8,305 bases of DNA from an uncultured Clostridia bacterium (GTDB lineage Bacteria > Bacillota > Clostridia > Christensenellales > QALW01): contig URTC01000064.1 in assembly GCA_900550765.1 (NCBI GenBank), positions 1-8,305 of the forward strand. Direction: 5' to 3'. The notes below the pieces were generated by a model. That model searched no databases. It was given only the letters and a program-made list of their open reading frames with translations, and was not told where the DNA came from. This document shows positions 6,670 through 8,305 of the stretch, piece by piece; position 1 is the stretch's first letter, and each line of letters begins with the position of its first letter. The position numbers and the translations under genes are program-made.

Positions 6670-7245
6670 ATGGAATTTAAATCAAGGCTTGGAAAATATA
6701 AAGCAAAAGAAGTAGATGCTTTTATAGCACAGCTGAAAAAGAGTTATGAGGAAAAAATAGAAGCTTTGCAGGCACAGATAGCGGAGCAGCAGACGCAGTG
6801 CACGCAACTGAAGGAAAAGATCGCGTCCTTTGAGGAAAAGGAAAGTGTTATTGCCAAAGTGATGTTGGAAGCCACCGTTCATGCCAAGGAGATTGAAGAA
6901 GATTACCGTCAAAGAGCCCAGGAAAGCGATATGGCCTGCCAGCGGCTGCACGATGAATGGGTAACGGGAATGCAGTCTGCCGCGGCCAATTTGAATAAGC
7001 TGCGCGCAGAGGCTAAGGATATGTTGGCAAAAATTGATGAGCAGTTCGCGGGACTGTGCGCCTGGGCAGATAACCGGCTGGAGGCCCTAGAGAGCGCCCA
7101 GCTTCCCAGTGCAAAAGAAGATTCCCTGGCCGAAGAGATTGCCAAGGGCGCCGGAGCGGATCTGGGGGAGCTTTGCCGTGAAATGGGGCTCTCCGGGGAG
7201 GAAAAAGAAAAGGACGGCGGTGCTTTGGATGACCAAAAACAGTAA
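6670..7245 (+). CDS. DivIVA-like coiled-coil protein
   Basis: A 191-residue soluble protein, without signal peptide or membrane segment. Residues 1-30 (MEFKSRLGKYKAKEVDAFIA then QLKKSYEEKI) recall the DivIVA/GpsB N-terminal lipid-binding module, whose core is F...GY...EVD.FL...; here GKY replaces the usual GY turn and the module starts almost at the first residue. Residues about 25-60 are a heptad-rich coiled coil (EEKIEALQAQIAEQQTQ). Residues 57-85 (ESVIAKVMLEATVHAKEIEE...) match the DivIVA central pattern of Ala-rich helices. The C-terminal third is helical then acidic (EEKEKDGG near the end). DivIVA proteins bind negatively curved membrane and recruit division or cell-wall factors; such a role here is inference. 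The start follows AGAGG (spacing 9) and lies 3 nt after pncB. The last 17 nt overlap the next gene in another frame. Confidence 0.75.
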   Translation: MEFKSRLGKYKAKEVDAFIAQLKKSYEEKIEALQAQIAEQQTQCTQLKEKIASFEEKESVIAKVMLEATVHAKEIEEDYRQRAQESDMACQRLHDEWVTGMQSAAANLNKLRAEAKDMLAKIDEQFAGLCAWADNRLEALESAQLPSAKEDSLAEEIAKGAGADLGELCREMGLSGEEKEKDGGALDDQKQ

Positions 7246-8305
7246 AAAGACCGCAGCACTGATCGGCGGTGTTGCCACGGTGTGCCTGATTGCTCTGCTT
7301 TCTGCTGTTTGGTATTTTTCTACGCGTTTTGCCCCTTCGAGTACCGGCGAACACATTATCGCCAATCAATTGGAAGAAAAGATTTCGTTTGTACCGTATT
7401 TTAAAGATGGAAATATTTATATGCTGCAAAACGGAAAGACTATTCTTGCCGCGGAAAATGTATATGATCCTGCGGCGGAGGATCCGATCTATACTGCGGA
7501 TTATGCTATTGACGCTGCTTCGGGTAAAATGCTGTATGTAGCAGAAGGTGTGCTGTATCTTTTTACCGGGGAAGAAACTTTGGTGCTGGGCAGCGGTGTC
7601 AGTTCCTGGCGCACAGTTGCAGGCATGGATGCGGTCGCGTTTACTACTGCTATGAGCGGCAGCAGTACTTTGGGAATTTTGTATTTATATTATGACGGCA
7701 TTACGGTACCGTTGGATACCGGGGTCGTATCCAATACGATTCGTTTTTCTCAGAACGGACAGTATTTGTTTGCTGAAAAGCCTAACACATATCCCCAGAT
7801 CCGTTCTCGGTTGATTTGTTATGAAACACAAACGGGCACATCCGTTGTTGCAGATGAGGACTGCGCGCCGGTAATGTGGGTATCAAACTCCGGTTCTACA
7901 GTGATTACCGGGGAATCCTTTGATGATACGCTTTACAGCTACCGGATATTTGCGCAGAATTTTAAAAAAAATAAAACCTTTGAAAATGTGTACTATCCCT
8001 CGGTCACGGATGATCAGAGTGTAGCGTACTTGCTGTGCAACTATGATTTAACTGCAAAAAGCGGGGACTTGGTAGCTGTGGATCTGGAGACTTTGCGCAG
8101 TAAAAAACTTGCGGAGAATGTCAGCTTTTTTAACAGTGATGCAGTAACGGATCCGTCCAAGGGGGTTGTATACAGTGTATGTGATTCTCAGGAGGAAGGA
8201 TTATATAGCATTTATTATTGCGATATTCAGGGCCGCTCGACTCGGTTGGTACGCAATACCGATGAAGATACGCTCTATAATGTAGCGATTAACAGCGAAA
8301 AACAT
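7229..8305 (+). CDS. Membrane-anchored beta-propeller-like protein (3' truncated by window end)
   Basis: An open frame of 359 codons runs from ATG 7229 to the window end without a stop. Residues 1-7 are basic (MTKNSKK), and 8-30 form one hydrophobic helix (TAALIGGVATVCLIALLSAV...) with no clear cleavage site, so it is probably an uncleaved signal anchor with the rest outside. The ectodomain has repeated short beta-type units of the form (D)G-x-[IL]Y-[ML] or KxLYV (GNIYMLQNGK at 61-70, GKMLYVAEGVLYLFTGEE at 99-116, LGILYLYYDGITV at 148-160, NGQYLFAEKP at 176-185, GVVYSVCDS at 312-320, GLYSIYYCDIQG at 324-335). This suggests a TolB/WD40-like beta-propeller, which is inference. No catalytic motif is recognised. 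ATG 7229 overlaps the DivIVA-like gene by 17 nt. An in-frame GTG at 7220 with AAAAGGA 5 nt before it is an alternative start adding three residues. Confidence 0.85.
   Translation, partial: MTKNSKKTAALIGGVATVCLIALLSAVWYFSTRFAPSSTGEHIIANQLEEKISFVPYFKDGNIYMLQNGKTILAAENVYDPAAEDPIYTADYAIDAASGKMLYVAEGVLYLFTGEETLVLGSGVSSWRTVAGMDAVAFTTAMSGSSTLGILYLYYDGITVPLDTGVVSNTIRFSQNGQYLFAEKPNTYPQIRSRLICYETQTGTSVVADEDCAPVMWVSNSGSTVITGESFDDTLYSYRIFAQNFKKNKTFENVYYPSVTDDQSVAYLLCNYDLTAKSGDLVAVDLETLRSKKLAENVSFFNSDAVTDPSKGVVYSVCDSQEEGLYSIYYCDIQGRSTRLVRNTDEDTLYNVAINSEKH

Noticed and set aside
6909..7429. Several minus-strand open frames over the DivIVA-like gene
   Set aside because: They are antisense shadows of the coiled-coil gene and the start of the propeller-like gene, with Ser- or Pro-rich composition typical of such shadows.

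Overview
The window looks like chromosomal DNA from a low-to-mid GC Gram-positive anaerobe of the Clostridia type. This is inferred from several things: strong AGGAG-type ribosome binding sites, an IspE/Lgt/PncB set of Firmicutes character, a YugP-type membrane protease, a DivIVA-like coiled-coil protein, and surface proteins with a Pro/Thr linker and a C-terminal transmembrane anchor. I cannot name a genus or species from sequence alone. No phage, transposon, CRISPR, tRNA or rRNA signal was found.

Layout. Positions 1-259 hold the 3' end of a plus-strand gene for a membrane-anchored surface protein, closed by a strong terminator (264-293). A recognisable promoter (398-425) then drives a complete paralogue (462-1397, 311 aa): signal peptide, extracytoplasmic domain of probable beta-sandwich type, Pro/Thr linker, one transmembrane helix, KKKK and a short acidic tail. 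It too has its own terminator (1411-1445). Positions 1446-1799 hold no gene I can support. A hairpin there (1751-1777) can terminate transcription from either side.

On the minus strand, an SDR-family oxidoreductase (3247-2513) and a YugP-type zinc metallopeptidase (2510-1800) form a tightly coupled two-gene operon that reads towards the hairpin.

From a divergent intergenic region (3248-3408) a plus-strand operon starts and runs to the window end: ispE (isoprenoid precursor synthesis), lgt (lipoprotein maturation), pncB (NAD salvage, start set at 5227), a DivIVA-like coiled-coil protein, and a single-pass membrane protein with a repetitive beta-rich, propeller-like ectodomain. The last gene is cut by the window end and has no stop codon in view. 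Spacing is minimal throughout: a 4-nt overlap, a 1-nt gap, a 3-nt gap and a 17-nt overlap. This suggests co-transcription of envelope and cofactor genes with two less characterised proteins.

Most of the window is ordinary core genome. The parts most worth a second look are the tandem pair of anchored surface proteins and the overlapping DivIVA-like/propeller-like pair at the end of the ispE-lgt-pncB operon.
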